Assembly (NCBI RefSeq): GCF_048544455.1 | Contig: NC_133534.1 | Span: 38,068,217 to 38,132,216, forward strand | Reading direction: 5' to 3' | Length of the DNA stretch: 64,000 nucleotides | DNA from: Silene latifolia | Taxonomy: Eukaryota; Streptophyta; Magnoliopsida; Caryophyllales; Caryophyllaceae | In this document: piece after piece, positions 34,545 to 46,849 of the stretch | Layout of the letters: each line of letters opens with the position of its first letter | How positions within the stretch are numbered: position 1 is the first letter of the stretch | Notes under the pieces: generated by a model | Told to the model about the DNA's origin: nothing | The model's database searches: none | Seen by the model: the letters and a program-made list of their open reading frames with translations, nothing else | Made by a program: the position numbers and the translations under genes

Positions 34545-34574
34545 CCCGTGCAATTTGCACGGGTTTAAAACTAG
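34545..34574 (+). mobile_element. Helitron 3' terminus
   Basis: The hairpin CCCGTGCAATTTGCACGGG is followed by TTTAAAA and CTAG, with T after. The matching TC start could not be placed upstream, so only the end is annotated. Confidence 0.75.
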
Positions 34575-34622
34575 TTCACTATATATTGTTAACTAGCTAT
34601 ATCAAAAATTTGTACATACAAC

Positions 34623-34987
34623 TAGAGGTGGCCATCAGCATGGGTTGACCCAGCCTGGTCCGCCCCGCCCCGCCCTGTTTGGTCTCTCAGCACACAGCCT
34701 GGCCCAGCCCAGCCAGACCCGCCCAACCCGCTCCCCTCCCTGGCCTGGCCCGGGTCACAAAACCCAGACCCGGCCTGCCCTTGACCCGCCTATTTAGTAA
34801 ATAAAAAAAAAAATAACAAAGGCCCGCCAGCCCAACCCGCCCTCAACCCAACACAGGTCTGGCCCGAGTCTAACATATTCCCGGCCTAGCCCGGCCCGGC
34901 CAAGCCCGCCCCTCCCCCGACCTAGCTCAGGTCTAGCCAGATGAGCTCGGCCCACCCTCGGGTTAACCCTGCCCGAAGACGGCTCTA
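34623..34987. mobile_element. GC-rich hAT-type MITE
   Basis: It starts TAGAGGTGGCC and ends GACGGCTCTA, with CATACAAC and CATATAAC (one mismatch) on the two sides. The interior is rich in GGCCCGGCC-like repeats, a known plant repeat type. Confidence 0.8.
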
Positions 34988-35193
34988 CATATAACGAGTT
35001 TTTCACAACCCTTTCACTAGTTCCCCCCTAACTTCAGCTCTTTCATGTGATATATGGCGTGATACGTCATGTACGTGAACGTTGCATGTAATTTATAACT
35101 GTAGTCATTAAACTCCGTAAGTGTATATATCATGAATTTTAGTAAATAATCAAGAGTGTAACAATCAAATCTAATCCCAAAAACAGTCCAATT

Positions 35194-37326
35194 ATGAATA
35201 ATATTGACGACACAAATTATAATCCAAAAATAAAGCATAAGGTTGCAACGTTCTTTAATTACACACCGAAACACTGTATCTTCATCTTAACCATCGCTCT
35301 CACATTCTTCTGTTTCTTCCAAACCCCATCGCTTTATCGTTTTTCATCCATAGTATCTGATCATAAAACATCTAACAACAACGACATTGAATCAAAGCTA
35401 CGTATTTCCGTAACATTTCTTCCCTTAAAAGACCTAAGATACACTAAAACAGCCCTCGAAGGTCACACATGGTTCATGAGTTCCATGTATGATACACATG
35501 AAGAAGGTGAAGTACAATACCAAAAGTTTCCTTCAAATGCATCAAATGATAGGATTTTATGCATTAAAGGGCATGATAATCATGATGGTGCATGGAATTA
35601 CTATGCACTTGCATGGCCTAACACATTGCCAAATAATGCAACTCTTTTAAAGGGATTAACTTTTGTGTCTTATAATCATTATAATTATGACAATATATGG
35701 CATGGATTGTCAAGTGTATTTCCTTTTGTTGCATGGCACATGAAGAACGAGTGTAAGAAGGCTCCTACTAGATGGGTATTGTATCATCGGGGTGAGCTTA
35801 GGACTAAAATGAGCCTTTGGCTAAGTTTGCTCTTGGAGGCCACTTTCGGTATGCCCGTGAAGATTGAAGGGTAAGTTACGTCTTTTTGAGTTTACCTATA
35901 GTTGCGAACCGAGATTTACAGTTAAGGGACAACAAATTTTAGAAGTAACTATACATACGATTAGATAAACTAAAAAATAAATAAATCAATTTTTAAATGA
36001 ATATGGTCCCTAGACCTTATTACGAATTATTCCGCCTGCCTCATTCATTTGTTTAATTATCTTTTAAATTCTTTGTAAATGTTATTTTAATGAAAAGTAC
36101 ACAAATTATTAGCATAGAGTAGTTGACGAATTATTCCAACGGATGAGATTTTTAGTTAAATTTTTCTTTTTTCTTCCGCTCTCTTTAAGTTATAATCCTG
36201 CCCCCACCACTGACAAGAGTGTGTATAAAACACTTCTTTTAAAGTACAACTAATTTTGTTGTTTTATACTCCGCATATATACTCTCTCGCATTTTTCAAT
36301 TTTCTCCTCGTATGTTTAAATAGGTTTGATGGTTTCGAAGAGGATAAACCGGTTTGCTTCGAAGAGGCCGTGGTGATGAGACACAATGAGGGAGGAATGT
36401 CAAGGCAAAGAAGAATGGAAACCTATGATTATATAAGGTGTAAGAGTAGGATGTTTTGCAACTTAACTCAAGTACCTACAAAAGTCAACGAAATTGGGTT
36501 GACCTTGTTCATGAGAAAAGGTCCTAGATCTTTCAAAAATGATTCAGCTGTTGTTGATATCTTTAAACATGAGTGTCACTTGTTTAAGGGATGTCAATTC
36601 ATAGTTGCTCTTTCAACAAATCTCTCATTTTGTGATCAGGTTAGTCAGTCCATCTCATCCATTTGTCCCCACTATTTCAAATACATAGTGCTAGAGCGTT
36701 TAGGGTAGTATTGAGTTTTGCTATCACCCTGTCACATGTTCTTATTAAAGTCCTTGAATGATGTCAAGTCATGTTATAAGATAGATAATGCTATATAGGT
36801 TAATTATATCCTAAAGAAATAACCTAACTTAAAAAATGTTAAAACTCGATATATCAATTGTAAAGATTAGACACGCAGAAAACTTTGGTCTTCATTTTGA
36901 TCTTGATCTTAGTTACCCGTTAAATAACAGGTTAAACTAATGAGTACAACGGATGTGTTGATTTCTCCACATGGTGCACAATTAACAAACATGTTCCTAA
37001 TGGAGAGGAATAGTAGCGTAATGGAGTTCTTTCCAAAAGGGTGGCTTAAACTAGCGGGAGTAGGTCAATATGTGTACCATTGGATTGCTAGTTGGTCAGG
37101 GATGAAGCACCAAGGTGCGTACCGTGACCCGAATGGTGACTCGTGCCCGTACCCGGAAGATGATCGTCGATGCATGTCAATCTTTAAGAATGGCAAAATT
37201 GGACATAATAAAACCTATTTTAAGGAATGGGTTAGAAAGGTGTTGAATGAGATGAAGATGTGGAAGATAGAGCTAGAGAATGGTAACAAATTCAAATATA
37301 GGTCAACCCCTTGCAATTGTGTTTAG
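35194..37326 (+). CDS. Glycosyltransferase family 61 (DUF563) protein, 3 exons
   Basis: Exons are 35194-35870, 36324-36639 and 36931-37326, joined in frame through GT-AG introns to give 462 residues. The N-terminus is cytosolic-type followed by a membrane anchor (residues about 28-42, CIFILTIALTFFCFF), as in type II Golgi transferases. The family region runs through CFEEAVVMRHNEGG (exon 2) to DVLISPHGAQLTNM (about 339-352), the sugar-nucleotide-binding HGAQLTN block. It then reaches EFFPKGWLKLAGVGQYVYHW and ends in FKYRSTPCNCV. GT61 enzymes add xylose, arabinose or GlcNAc to proteins or cell-wall glycans. The donor here is not predictable. Length and order are normal and no break is seen. Confidence 0.88.
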
Positions 37327-37436
37327 AGTTTGTGTTTATTAGAGATTCGGAATAATATTAGTTATGTTGACATCTTTTAATTTCTAATTAATTTTAGGAA
37401 GTAATTGGCTTTTTTTTTGTTATATTAAGATAAGAT

Positions 37437-38311
37437 TTGTTGTCCGTAAGGAAGAGTCTAATGGTTAAAACTTGGGCGAAATTTCTAAGGGACTCAGGTT
37501 AAAGTTTCTACAAGAGCGCAACAATCTTGTCTTGTGTAGTATTTATGGCCTCAGTCTATGTGATGTAGAATTAGGTCGTTTAGAATGACTGAGTTTGAAA
37601 TTAGTAAACTTGCAGCGGAATTTGTAACGTGTGAATTGTAACAAAGAACAGGATAGATTAGCAAATCTTGTTCTAACCTCGCAAGGTTATAGCTCGATTT
37701 GCTATAACTCAGCCTCGCAAGGAAGAGTCCTAATCGTCTAATCTCGCAAGATTGACACAAGTTTTACGAACTGTAAACTTTATTGTATTTCTGAAAATAT
37801 TCGAAAAATAAGGCCACAATCAGTCCTTATTTATAGTCCTACTCGATGTCTAAAATCTGACTCGAGATCTAATTCCTCAACTTGTCTTCCAAGCTATCTA
37901 ACTCTTTCCTAAACTAACTAGAAAACTTATTAAATAATTAACTAATAAAAATCAGATTTGTAGAAGCTAAATAAAACTAGGATTAGGAAATACAGAGTTT
38001 CCTAAATCGTGTCTCCTTATACGGCTGGAATTCCGTGCTCCTACGCGGCCCCAGCTTCGCCACTTTCATTGCTCTCCCATTTCAACATCGTGACATAATC
38101 CAAACCCATTTTAAAACCTTCTGTAATTTGAGTTATATTTCGACTAATGAGCACTTCATTTTCATTATCTTCTAATGCTCCCGCATCACTATGCCTTCTA
38201 GGATTCGAGTATGTCACTCTCAAGTAGCTTATATTACTTGGTATACATAGTTTGCAGATTATCACTTATATTGGGAGATTTTACCAGTGCGCAACAAAAG
38301 TAGCGGTTGTG
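37437..38311 (+). repeat. Interrupted SINE, right-arm copy
   Basis: It is colinear with 10707-11573, with the same AT-rich insert between the two halves. Confidence 0.6.
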
Positions 38312-38471
38312 GATCCCCATCACCAAAAGAAAAAAAATGTTTTGTTATTAAAAGATTCATCAATACAAAATAACGAAGAATATATCAAATTACCCCCATA
38401 AGTTTGATACTATGTGGAATTAAGCCATTTAACGTATAAATATAGTAAATCGGTCCCATAAGTTTCTCTCA

Positions 38472-38473
38472 AT
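38472..38473. other. Empty Helitron target site
   Basis: The uninterrupted A|T here corresponds to the ends of the left-arm Helitron (11738-13095). Confidence 0.85.
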
Positions 38474-39396
38474 GTTCTATTAATCACATATCTTATTTTT
38501 AAGAATTAAATATTTTGGTATTATTGAAAGTCAAAATTATTGATCAAATAATAATCCTTAAAAATCCTAATTATTAGAAAGCGTGTTGAAATAATTTTTT
38601 TTTTATTTTTTTTTTTGGTGAATTCATAATATGAGAATTTTTAGTGAAATTACAACGAAAAGTTACATAACCAATTTTTTTTTTATATTAAATTTGATTC
38701 ACATTTTTCTTTGAATATGTAAATATTGTATTTATTTTTAATCGATATATTTAAAATGGTTTTTTTAATAGAAAATAATATAGTTTTATAGTTAAAAAAT
38801 GGTAGAAAACTTGATTAGTGCTTAATTGCACATTTTTGGAAGCTTGGAGTATTGATTGCACATGTTATATAAATTTGCTTGACCCTATTTGCTAATAGGG
38901 GATTAATTTCTGCAGGATTCGTTGATTACCGAACAGGGTCATAATCTTTCCAATTCTATCCCTTGATGTCTTTAACCTTTTTTCATTTCTTATATACTTT
39001 ATTGGTAATACTTTTTCGAATTTGCGATTTATATACCCTATTGGACTTGGATCCCAACAATTTGTACAAATTTGATGATTCATAATTGGATTTGTGATAG
39101 CATAACGAAGATATATACAATTTGATTACTGCTTTAATTTATGCGCAATCACGTAAGCCTGAAAATAACGATGAGGGAGAAGTGGAAAATGCTTCATAAA
39201 AGAAGAAGGAAGTCTTTCCAATTTGACGGTTTGTGTGTGCCGGGAGGGGTATTCGTCTATGTGATAAACATGAAAATGCATTGGTGAGTTCATAAACAGT
39301 AGACTGCGGCCGTGAGTTATTAACCAATTATCCATAATAACCTACACTAATAATTATTATCATCATCCCCATCCTTGTCCCATTCAAGAACACCCC

Positions 39397-39625
39397 AAAA
39401 AAAGAAAATAGTCCATCTATGAAAGATGGCTAAGGACCTGCGTCTACTTCAGATGGATAGGAGTACTCCTCGTTGTAGCCCTGCCGCTAATTCAGACGGA
39501 TTAGCCACGTAATAATCGATTTCGTTTAAGTTTATAAGGCTAACCAACTATAGTAGTTGGTCAATTGAAGATGTAGGATTCCTTAATAAAAACATGTTTA
39601 ATGTTTATAATTATCCGATGTGGGA
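39397..39625 (-). ncRNA. Small-RNA gene copy 10
   Basis: Right-arm partner of copy 1, with a perfect USE TCCCACATCG (39625-39616), a 23-bp gap to TTTTTATTAAG, and a predicted start at 39562. Both hairpins are intact. The terminator is TTTTCTTTTTTT. Promoter and ends are better preserved than in copy 1 (whose USE lost one base), so this is a good candidate for an active gene. Confidence 0.62.
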
Positions 39626-40687
39626 GTATGCTATTAAAATTGAGATATTCTTTTAGGGGTGTGTTTGAGTTGTTAATAGGAATCCACATATGTGGGATTA
39701 CTGTATAATTAAAGAGTTATTCATAATATTGCAAACTAAACACTTGTTCTTGAGAATGAAGTTTCACATGTAATAGAAATCATTAAATGTTCGGAAAATT
39801 TGATATCCCTGAAATTCACTATACACCAAGAAAACTTTGTAAACATAAGTTATGATCACTCATAGTTTTCAGGGACAAAAAGATGGGAATTACGTGTAAA
39901 GTGGCAAAACATAGAAGTGAAACGTGAATTCTCTTTAAATTGTATAAATAGCAGTGACAAAATTATATACATTCTTCATAAGAGACAATAAAGTTCACAA
40001 TTCTCTTTCTCTTTTCATTCAAGTATTTCATCTACTTATGTCCCAATTATTTGTGTAGCTTTTTTATTTTTTGCGATAGACATTTTAAACAAAATTAGGT
40101 ACGGAGTAAATAATTAACATGGAAAGAGTATAATAGTTATGCTGATAAAGTCTTGGTAAACAAATGACCGGAACACGGGGGAGCAACGTTTAATTCCCAA
40201 CCTCAACTTTTCTAAAAGACTTCAAACAATACAAAATCCGCTCACCTATAACATACAAAATCCATCACCTATAACTTTTTATTTTGGTAATAATGACATT
40301 GACGTGGTTGATCACAATTGTGAAACGAGCGCGTTAATAGGGAATTAGGGATTGTCACACCTGATAGAGACAAACAATGAAAATCTTGGTTAGACTCTTC
40401 GATTTTTTTTTTTTAGTGTGAAAAAAATTGTCTAGCTCCTTAACTCAAATCCTACCTTCTTGACGCCTTACGGGGTCACATTTGAGTAATATGATTGGAA
40501 CCTTTGTGAGAGTTGATAATTCGCCAAATCCTATTATTAATCAGTTTATGAGATTGTGTGTTAGACTGGACGCCTGGACCGGACAGTATGAATGCGGTTC
40601 TTTAATTACCAAAAGCATTGGGATAATATACGAAGTAGTAGTAGGTAGGTTAACACATATTTTATGCTTTTCTTCATGGTATTATAA

Positions 40688-40840
40688 GCCACCTCATCAC
40701 GGATAATACCCTTGCAGGGTTCGAGGTGCTCCATGCTATGAAACAAGGCAGAGAAAAACAAACCGAAAATTTTGCACTTAAATTAGACATGAGCAAGCCC
40801 TATAGCCAGTTAGAAATGGGCTTCACTGTTAATCGGTGGC
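40688..40840 (+). pseudogene. LINE reverse-transcriptase fragment, right-arm copy
   Basis: It reads ITDNTLAGFEVLHAMKQG and FALKLDMSKPYSQLE, as at 15144-15292. Confidence 0.75.
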
Positions 40841-41774
40841 AATGGCGAATAAGAAGTGTATTATATGTCGTGTTTTGTATAGAATTTCATCAATAAAGCT
40901 TTTAAATTCGGTGGTCAAAACCGGAGGCTCGGTTCCACCGTCCGTGGTTGCCCGTGGCCTTAGACACCCCTGGCCCTCAAATTATTAGACATGAGCAAAA
41001 TAACAAAAACTAGTCCACTCTTAATGAATGGCTAGAGATTAATGTCTAAGAATATCTCATCTAAATCTAAGTCACAAATATAAATACAAATGTCAAATCC
41101 CAAATACAAAGCTCAATATCAAATCCCAAATAATTGAGTGGCTACCCATCTATTGTAGATGTGGTATTAGGACATATTATACACGATAATAAAAGTAATT
41201 GTTACATAGGTAAATATTTTGATATGGGACATAATATTGCTTTTAAAGTCATGTTTTACTTCTTATTTTCGCAAGTTAGTGAGATATTCACATTTTTTTT
41301 TAATTTTAATATTTTGTTATCCCAATTTTAGGTTCTTTAATTTAACTTTACATTTTATGAAATATGAATTGGTTGAAGTATTGCTACCGAGTATTTTTTT
41401 GTGCACGAACAGTCATCAGTTCACCGGAAATTTGTATAATTGACCAAGTACTAATTCCTTTCTTCATTAGTAGGTCAGAGTTTTGAAAAGTTAGTAAGTA
41501 AAATGGCTCAAACATTACCTCACTTGAATATTTAAGATATTTGCATTTTATATAATTATATTATGTGACCCGTCTTAAACAAGAATTTGTCGAGCTGAAC
41601 AAATCTCAATAATATTTGCTATGCATCTATTGTAGAAAGTTGCATATTACTTTATTGTAGAAATAGAATCTAAACAAGAAGACTACTACTATCCATACTT
41701 GTAGCTACCGAGTATCGAAGCCATAGCGAAAAAAGCAAATCAAACGAGCCCTTTCACATTTTTTTAGCCCCAAC

Positions 41775-41983
41775 AAAAAAATAGTCCATCTATGTAAGAT
41801 GGCTAAGGTCAACCTATGCTGCGTGCGTACGTCTAACGGATAGGAGCTCCTCTTTGAATCCATAAGTAAACATCATTCTCAAATAAGTTTATAAGGCTAA
41901 CCAACTATAGTAGTTGGTCAATAGAAAGTGTAGGATTCCTTATTAAAAACATGTTTAAATTTATATATTTATCCAATGTGGGA
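41775..41983 (-). ncRNA. Small-RNA gene copy 11
   Basis: It has a USE with one mismatch (TCCCACATTG), TTTTTAATAAGG, and a predicted start at 41919. The hairpins are intact and seven Ts follow. The core matches truncated copy 3. The predicted RNA is about 140 nt. Confidence 0.58.
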
Positions 41984-42310
41984 ATAGAGTTTGATGTTAA
42001 AAGACTGAGATATTCTTTTCGTGATGCTTCAGTTGTTAGTAGGAACACACAATAATCCTTCCATGTAGAGACATTAAGAAAGGCCAAAGCACAACTACTC
42101 TTAGTAAAGAAAATACGTGTAATTCCAGTAGCACAAGTCCGATTCGGAGTTTGGAGAAAAGCGAGTAGATAGGATCCGTTAAAATTTTGACGAAAGCAAA
42201 CAGGAATATAATAGACGGTTTGGACGCAACAACAGCATCGTCCAGCCGACCAGCCCGATTAAATGGCTAAGAGAGTGACCAACAATCCATTTGTCACGCC
42301 AAATATCAAT

Positions 42311-42496
42311 CCCCAATTCTTATTTCAGACCAAGGTATCCGTCTTATTAATAAGACGGATACCATATTCCCTCACAAAATACCCATTTAGGGTGAGTGGA
42401 GAGGCACATGGGGGTCCCACCTTTGTCCCCTCTACCCATTTCCTCTCACACAATGACCCGTCTTAAAATCCGACCCGTTTTAAGCAAGACTTACTC
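42311..42496. mobile_element. 186-bp insertion with 9-bp target duplication
   Basis: AATATCAAT is duplicated on both sides (42302-42310 and 42497-42505), and the left arm has the empty site near 17635. Nine base pairs suggests a Mutator-type enzyme, but I see no clear terminal inverted repeat. Confidence 0.6.
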
Positions 42497-42647
42497 AATA
42501 TCAATAAGAGAGAAGGGTTTTTTTAATATTTTTATCCAACTTTTTTATGTGGAGGCATGAATTTATTTGTATTTCATTCTCTATGTTTTGTAGGTATATC
42601 ATTATATCATGCAGGTCATATGCTTAATTATTTAGGACACCCAATAA

Positions 42648-43108
42648 ACAAGTCCATCTATGAAAGATGGCTAAGGATTACTAGCGTTCGTCAGAGAGGC
42701 TCCTCATCGTTGACGATCCCATATCCTTGGATCATAACAAATACAAATACAAAGCGTCTTGCTTTAATAGTATTAATAATATTAATGATATTATTTGACC
42801 CGTCTTAAACAATAATTTATCGAGCTTAAAAAATCTCATTAATATTTGCTATGTATCTATTGTAGAAAGTTGCATATTACTTTATTGTAGAAAGAGAATC
42901 TAAACAAGAAGAAGACTACTACTATCCACACTTCTAGATACCAAATATCGAAGCCATAGCGAAAAAAACTAACCAAACGTATCCTTCAATAAGATTTTGG
43001 GTGACAAATAAGTTTATATGGCTAATTAACTATAGTAGTTGATCAATTAAAAAAGTAGTATTATTTCTTAAAAACCGGTTTAATAGTTTATAATTATTTG
43101 ATATGGGA
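42648..43108 (-). ncRNA. Small-RNA gene copy 12, split
   Basis: It is the partner of copy 5. The 3' half (42648-42738) and the promoter/5' half (43002-43108) are separated by about 265 bp, part of which resembles 41567-41740. The terminator is reduced to TTT and the 5' hairpin has a mismatch. Not expected to be functional. Confidence 0.5.
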
Positions 43109-43253
43109 GTTTGGTGTCAAAAGACATTATATACATTCTTTATTAGAGACATTAAAATTCATCCTTCTTTTTTTTTTTTGCAAGAAAAGCAAGCCATATT
43201 ATTCATCCAATCGGGAATAAAAGTGGCCAATCTTACAAAAGTACATCCAATAA

Positions 43254-46200
43254 TTAGCAATTAAGACACTCTATTATCTCATCCTCATAAGATGGGTGAG
43301 TTACAAAAAGAAGTCGTACTCCTACTATGTATTGTATGCGTTTGATTATATAATCTATGCTATGCTCAATGCCTTGAAAAATCCTTATATTCCTTTCCTC
43401 CCAAAGATTATAGACCGCTGCATTTAAACAACTAGTATACCAATGAGCCTTCCAATGTCTCCGCACCCTTCTGTGTGTGATCCAACGCAGTTCTCTTCTC
43501 ATATCCAGGGTTCTATCTTGCATACCCAGCCATTGCAACACACCCTTCCAAACAGCAGTTGTGAAAGAGCATTTAAAGAATAGGTGTGTGTGTGTTTCAT
43601 TAGCATCCTTACACAAGATGCACCTATTGACTAAGCATATCCCTTTCTGATTTAGATTATCAATAGTAGCTAACCTTCTTTGCATTGCCAGAACCATTAT
43701 AAAGCTATGTTTAGGAAGAACAGCTCTCTGCCACACTCCTCTATACCAGGTGATCTTCTGTGCTTTTTCTCTGAACTGATCGTATATCAGACTAAGTTTC
43801 GGCTTGCCCCCTTAGTAGCGATTCTTGAGTATCCTCTTAGTTTTTTCGATATGCCCGCTCTGTCTATCAAGTCGTTTCTCACAATCAGAATGCTCCTCCA
43901 ACTCTCAGAGTGGTATGATCTGATTGGCATAGTCCAAAAGTTAGCAGACTTAATATTGTACACCTGATTCCAAATAGACCACAAGCTGTCAGAATTATTG
44001 GTCTATAGCCCATACCCATTTACTTATAATGCTCTTGTTCCATGATAAGACTTCCTTAATATCATATCCTCCCTCATTGTGTGGAACACAGCAAGAGGAC
44101 CAACTTTTCATTATCAACTTCCTTTGACCTTCCTCACAATTCCACAAAAAATTCCTACAGAATTTGGTGATGAGCTTTACAACTCCTTTTGGAATCAACA
44201 ATGTAGCACACCAGTATTGTTCCATCCCTAAAATAACAGTGTTTATCAAACTGATCTTCCCTGCGTAAGAAATTTTATGAGCAGACCAGTTGTGAAGAGC
44301 ACTCTGAATCTTGTTGAGTAGTGTTGCAAACATAGCCTTGTTTAGCTTCCCCTCATTCAAAGGCACCCCTAAGTATCTAAATGGAAAAGATCCTTCTGTA
44401 TAACCAGTCTTACTGAGAATGCTTTGCCTGATGGCCACCCTTATCCCTCCCATAAATATATTTGTCTTGTCAGGGTTAGCCTCAAGCCCAGACATTTTTA
44501 CAAAAGAGTGCAAAGAATCTGCCACAACTTGAACAGAAGGGGTATCCCCCCTGACAAAAATCATCAAATCATCTGCAAATATGAGGTGATTAAGCCCAAT
44601 TTTCCCACACTTAGGATGATAGCTAACTTGATGCTTGCTTTGAATCTTCCTAAGTATTCTTGATAAAATCTCCATACTCAGAACAAATATGAAAGGAGAT
44701 AAGGGGTCCCCTTGTCTCACTCCACTGGCCCCTTTAAAGTACCCTACACTATCTCCATTAATCTTAATGCTAAACCATGTAGAAGTTATGCATCCCATCA
44801 ACCACTTGTGGAATTGAGGAGGAAAGTTAAAGATTTGAAGCATCTTTTCTATGAAATCCCATTGGAGTGAATCAAATGCTTTTTTGATGTCCACTTTAAT
44901 GAGACACCTAGGTGAAATCCCCTTCTGTCCATACCCTTTTATTAGAGATTGAGTGAGCATGATGTTTTCAAATATGCATCTCCCCTCCACAAAAGCACCT
45001 TGTTCCTTTCCCACTAAACTTGGTAATAATGGTTTAAACCTGCTACAGAGAATTTTGCTCACAGTCTTGTAGAAAACTGTGCAACAAGCCAATGGTTTGA
45101 AGTCAAGCACTGACGTAACCGCAATCTTCTTAGGAATCAGAGCTAAAAGAGTTGTATTAGCTTGTGGAGGCATGGTTCCTCTTCTGAAGAAAGCAGTTAC
45201 AGCAGCACAGAAATCTCTTTTAATGGTATGCCAAGAAGTCTTAAAAAATTGAGAAGAGAACCCATCCTGCCCCGGACTTTTGTTAGAATCAATTGAGAAC
45301 AAGGCTTTTTTAATCTCCTTTTCATCCACTGGTCTACAGAGTTGTGGCCAGTCAGACTCCTGGATGCTAGGCCCAGCCAAATCCTCCATAGACACATCAG
45401 TTGTGTCTACTCTTCCACCCAAAAGCCACTGATAATAGTCCACAAATGCAGCATTAACCTCATTAATCCCTTCCCTGAGATTACCTCCTCTATCATTAAT
45501 TTTACCAATAATGGTTTGATTCTTTCTAGCAGCTATTTTTGCAAAAAAAATAACTGTTTGGGGCATCCTGATATTTAATGTTCTGAATTTTTGCCCTCTG
45601 GATTAAACTACTCCTCCCAGTTTGTCTGAGCTTCCAATACGTATCCAATAAGACTTTCTCTTTCTCAAGGATGTGAGAGTCCAGAGGATCCCCCTGCACT
45701 CGTTTTTGGCATTCATCCAAGTCTTTATTTGCTTGTCTTACTCTGGAGATAACCCAGAATAAGTAGTCCTGTGAAGTTCAGTTAACTGCTTCCTAACATT
45801 CTTTAGCTTAGCAAACAGTCTAAATATGTCATTTCCCTTTATAGATAGATCTCATGCCTGTGCAACAATATTGTCATAGTCCTTATGTTCTTCCCAGCAG
45901 TTTAAGCAACTGAATTTCTTTTTAATCTGGTAAGCTTCTTTGATCTGAACCAGAAGAGGTGAGTGGTCAGAAATCCCAGCTGGAAGGATTGTCAGCTGAG
46001 TATGAGGGTACTGCACCAACCAAGATGGGTTAGTGAGCACTCTATCCAGTTTAGACCACACTCGTGCCTCCACATCTCTCTTGTTAGTCCACGTGTGTTC
46101 ACAGCCAAAGCTTTAAACATCATCCAAATTAGTATCCAAAAGGCATTGATTAAAAGCAAGCATCTCAGTTAATGAAGGTGGATTGGGGCCAATCCTCTCC

Positions 46201-46641
46201 TCCATAGCCCTAACAGTATTGAAATCCCCTAATATTATCCAATCAGAGACAGTAGGTGCAATCTGTCTTAATTCGTCCCATAAACTTTCCCTTTCACTGT
46301 CATCATTACTGCCATATATAAAAGTAACATAAACAGTTTTGTTGGATACATGATGCAAGAGTTCAATAACATGTATCAATTGTTTATGCACCCTAGAAGA
46401 AAGAAGAGTCACCAAACCTTTATTCAAAAAAAACCCAAATTCTCCCATTATAATGCTGAGAATAGTTATTCAAAATATTATAGGAAGGAAAATGCCTACT
46501 AATAGCATCAAAATTATTAATTAAAACCCTAGTCTCCAAACGCCCAAACACCTCAATTTTATTCAAATGCAAATAACCCCTAACTTCACCCTGTTTTATT
46601 GGGTCATTAAACCCTCTTATGTTCCAAGCTGAGATAATCAT
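43254..46641 (-). pseudogene. LINE ORF2 (endonuclease, reverse transcriptase, zf-RVT), broken
   Basis: The start MIISAWNIRGFNDPIKQGEV and ILGDFNTVRA are the AP-type endonuclease. The long frame 43995-45566 is the reverse transcriptase with LIKVDIKKAFDSLQW, GVRQGDPLSPF and FADDLMIF. The C-terminal CILCKDANETHTHLFFKC is the zf-RVT motif. The frame is interrupted near 46.43, 46.09, 45.84, 45.55, 43.99 and 43.75 kb. The protein normally nicks target DNA and copies the RNA. This one cannot be made whole. Confidence 0.88.
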
Positions 46642-46849
46642 TTACCAGGATCAGGTGGTTCTCCATTATCCCCATTTGCTGTCCTTCTACCATATCCCCC
46701 TCAGTGTGTAGCACAGAGTAAGAATTCTGTGTAGATATACCAGCATGCTCACACTCCCTGACAACTAGTATATTCTCATTCTGATCTCCAGTCAGTACCT
46801 CCTCATGCTGAACTCCAGTCACAGTAGCATCAGAACTTAGTACTTTACT

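Noticed and set aside
40150-40185. Stowaway MITE
   Set aside because: Only one terminus (AACAAATGACCGGAAC) is visible, with no matching inverse or TA pair.
14006-43108. Small-RNA family as an ordinary MITE or SINE
   Set aside because: No inverted ends and no target duplications are seen around copies, and flanks well beyond the gene are shared, which points to tandem duplication. Not fully excluded.
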